A stretch of 6,739 nt of DNA from Ferroglobus sp. (lineage in GTDB: Archaea; Halobacteriota; Archaeoglobi; Archaeoglobales; Archaeoglobaceae): NCBI GenBank assembly GCA_015520115.1, contig WAQS01000214.1:1-6739 (forward strand), in the 5' to 3' direction. Within the stretch, counting starts at the first letter, position 1. Each line of letters begins with the position of its first letter. The translations under genes were made by a program, and so were the position numbers. A model generated the notes under the pieces. The model did not search any database, was not told where the DNA came from, and worked only from the letters and a program-made list of their open reading frames with translations. Of this stretch, positions 6,536-6,739 are shown one piece after another.

Positions 6536-6614
6536 ACATTATTCCCCAAAGAACGAGTATCGTTATTTGCAAGCCAACGCCTATCGCTATAGCTAACTCA
6601 ACCTCACCAATCAT
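6528..6614 (-). CDS. 28-residue single-helix membrane protein, candidate symporter small accessory protein
   Basis: An 87-base ORF directly upstream of the symporter. ATG is at 6614-6612 and TGA at 6530-6528, inside the symporter's ribosome site. The peptide begins MIGEVELAIAIGVGLQ, continues with a hydrophobic run (ITILVLWGIM) and ends in Trp-Arg. The whole is one membrane helix of about 20 residues with an acidic N-terminal end (Glu4, Glu6) and a basic C-terminus, so the N-terminus is probably outside. From memory, very short single-helix proteins of this layout occur next to SSS symporters ('symporter small accessory protein'), and larger helpers are known for related transporters (YhdT with PanF, YjcH with ActP). 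A TATA-like box about 29 bases upstream predicts a near-leaderless message starting at this ORF, which explains why it needs no ribosome site while the symporter does. No homology search was possible, so function is inferred from position and composition. Confidence 0.68.
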   Translation of the reverse strand: MIGEVELAIAIGVGLQITILVLWGIMWR

Positions 6615-6617
6615 GCT

Positions 6618-6640
6618 ACATTGACACAAAGTGTCAATGT
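6618..6640. promoter_or_regulatory. Perfect 23-base palindromic operator of the symporter operon
   Basis: Left arm ACATTGACAC (6618-6627), centre AAA, right arm GTGTCAATGT (6631-6640): a perfect 10+3+10 inverted repeat. It abuts the TATA-like box and covers the predicted transcription start of the symporter operon, four bases before its first ATG. This is the classic place for a repressor dimer to block the promoter. It is also within 70 bases of the divergent oxidoreductase start, so it may affect both. The binding protein is not identifiable from the sequence. Confidence 0.75.
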
Positions 6641-6649
6641 TTAAAAGGG
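6640..6649 (-). promoter_or_regulatory. TATA-like element of the symporter operon
   Basis: Reads CCCTTTTAAA on the minus strand, preceded by an A-rich BRE-like AAAA. It is centred about 29 bases upstream of the small ORF's ATG, which predicts a transcript starting about three bases before it. It overlaps the outer base of the palindrome. Confidence 0.5.
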
Positions 6650-6666
6650 TTTTGGAATTTAGGGAA

Positions 6667-6676
6667 AATCTTATTC
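6667..6676 (+). promoter_or_regulatory. Weak TATA-like element for the rightward oxidoreductase
   Basis: The sequence AATCTTATTC, preceded by GGGAAA, is centred about 30 bases before the ATG at 6702 and could serve as BRE/TATA for a leaderless transcript. TTCTATACC (6677-6685) looks more TATA-like but is only about 21 bases from the ATG. Neither is a clear match. Confidence 0.25.
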
Positions 6677-6701
6677 TTCTATACCGTCACGATAAATTTT
6701 C

Positions 6702-6739
6702 ATGGAGTACGATTTAATCGCAATCGGCACAGGCTCAGC
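6702..6739 (+). CDS. Pyridine nucleotide-disulfide/FAD oxidoreductase (partial, N-terminus only)
   Basis: Only the first 12 codons are inside the window, reading MEYDLIAIGTGS plus an incomplete codon. The pattern of short acidic start, hydrophobic beta strand and GxGxx glycine loop is the FAD-binding Rossmann opening typical of dihydrolipoamide dehydrogenase, mercuric reductase and NADH oxidase-type flavoproteins, where 'YDLIVIGTGSAG' is common. The exact enzyme cannot be told from so little. The gene diverges from the symporter operon across an 87-base gap that holds the 23-base palindrome. No Shine-Dalgarno motif is seen before the ATG (ATAAATTTTC), so leaderless initiation is likely. Confidence 0.65.
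   Translation, partial: MEYDLIAIGTGS

Noticed and set aside
6616..6621. ATG immediately followed by TAG (minus strand) upstream of the small ORF
   Set aside because: This minimal start-stop falls in the palindrome arm by composition and probably lies at or upstream of the transcription start, so it is not treated as a regulatory element.
1..6739. tRNA, rRNA, CRISPR arrays, insertion sequences, toxin-antitoxin pairs
   Set aside because: I read both strands for cloverleaf-like sequence, regularly spaced repeats, terminal inverted repeats and transposase motifs. I saw none. Nearly all bases are taken up by the described genes.

Overview
The window looks like the chromosome of a hyperthermophilic euryarchaeon, most likely of the Archaeoglobales (Archaeoglobus, Ferroglobus or Geoglobus type). 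The reasons are AGA/AGG and ATA codon preference, lysine- and glutamate-rich proteins, archaeal TATA-like promoters placed for leaderless transcripts, GGAGGTG ribosome sites before internal operon genes, and families typical of that group: an archaeal GspE/GspF pair, a single-domain KaiC ATPase with its usual partner, and a GTPBP1-type GTPase. The genus is inferred, not proven.

The left part (1-3277, minus strand) is one tightly packed transcription unit read leftward. It starts with a 525-residue GTPBP1/2-family translational GTPase (1700-3277). A GspE/TadA-type secretion or pilus ATPase follows (166-1716, overlapping the GTPase by 17 bases). Next is the start of its GspF/TadC-type membrane partner (1-169, overlapping by 4 bases and cut by the window edge).

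Bases 3278-3400 form a divergent promoter region. It has a TATA-like element on each side, a 24-base imperfect palindrome at the GTPase start, and an exact 10-base direct repeat shared by the two sides. Reading rightward from it is a two-gene module (3401-4882): a single-domain KaiC/RadA-like ATPase, then a 202-residue helix-turn-helix protein that resembles the 'near-KaiC' partner family. The pair looks like a sensory or regulatory module of unknown output.

After a short T-rich convergent terminator (about 4906-4936) comes a minus-strand sodium:solute symporter (4934-6520). It starts at TTG behind a strong ribosome site. Upstream of it is an unmarked 28-residue single-helix membrane protein (6528-6614) whose stop codon lies inside that ribosome site. 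This small ORF resembles symporter small accessory proteins. A perfect 23-base palindrome (10+3+10) lies between its TATA-like box and start codon and is a strong operator candidate. The far right edge (6702-6739, plus strand) holds the first twelve codons of a probable FAD/NAD(P) pyridine nucleotide-disulfide oxidoreductase.

The points most worth a second look are the small symporter partner with its palindromic operator, and the GTPBP1-like GTPase. The GTPase has a Schlafen/AlbA_2-like N-terminal domain and is translationally coupled to a secretion ATPase. No RNA gene, CRISPR array, insertion sequence or attachment site was seen. No gene-free stretch exceeds about 125 bases.
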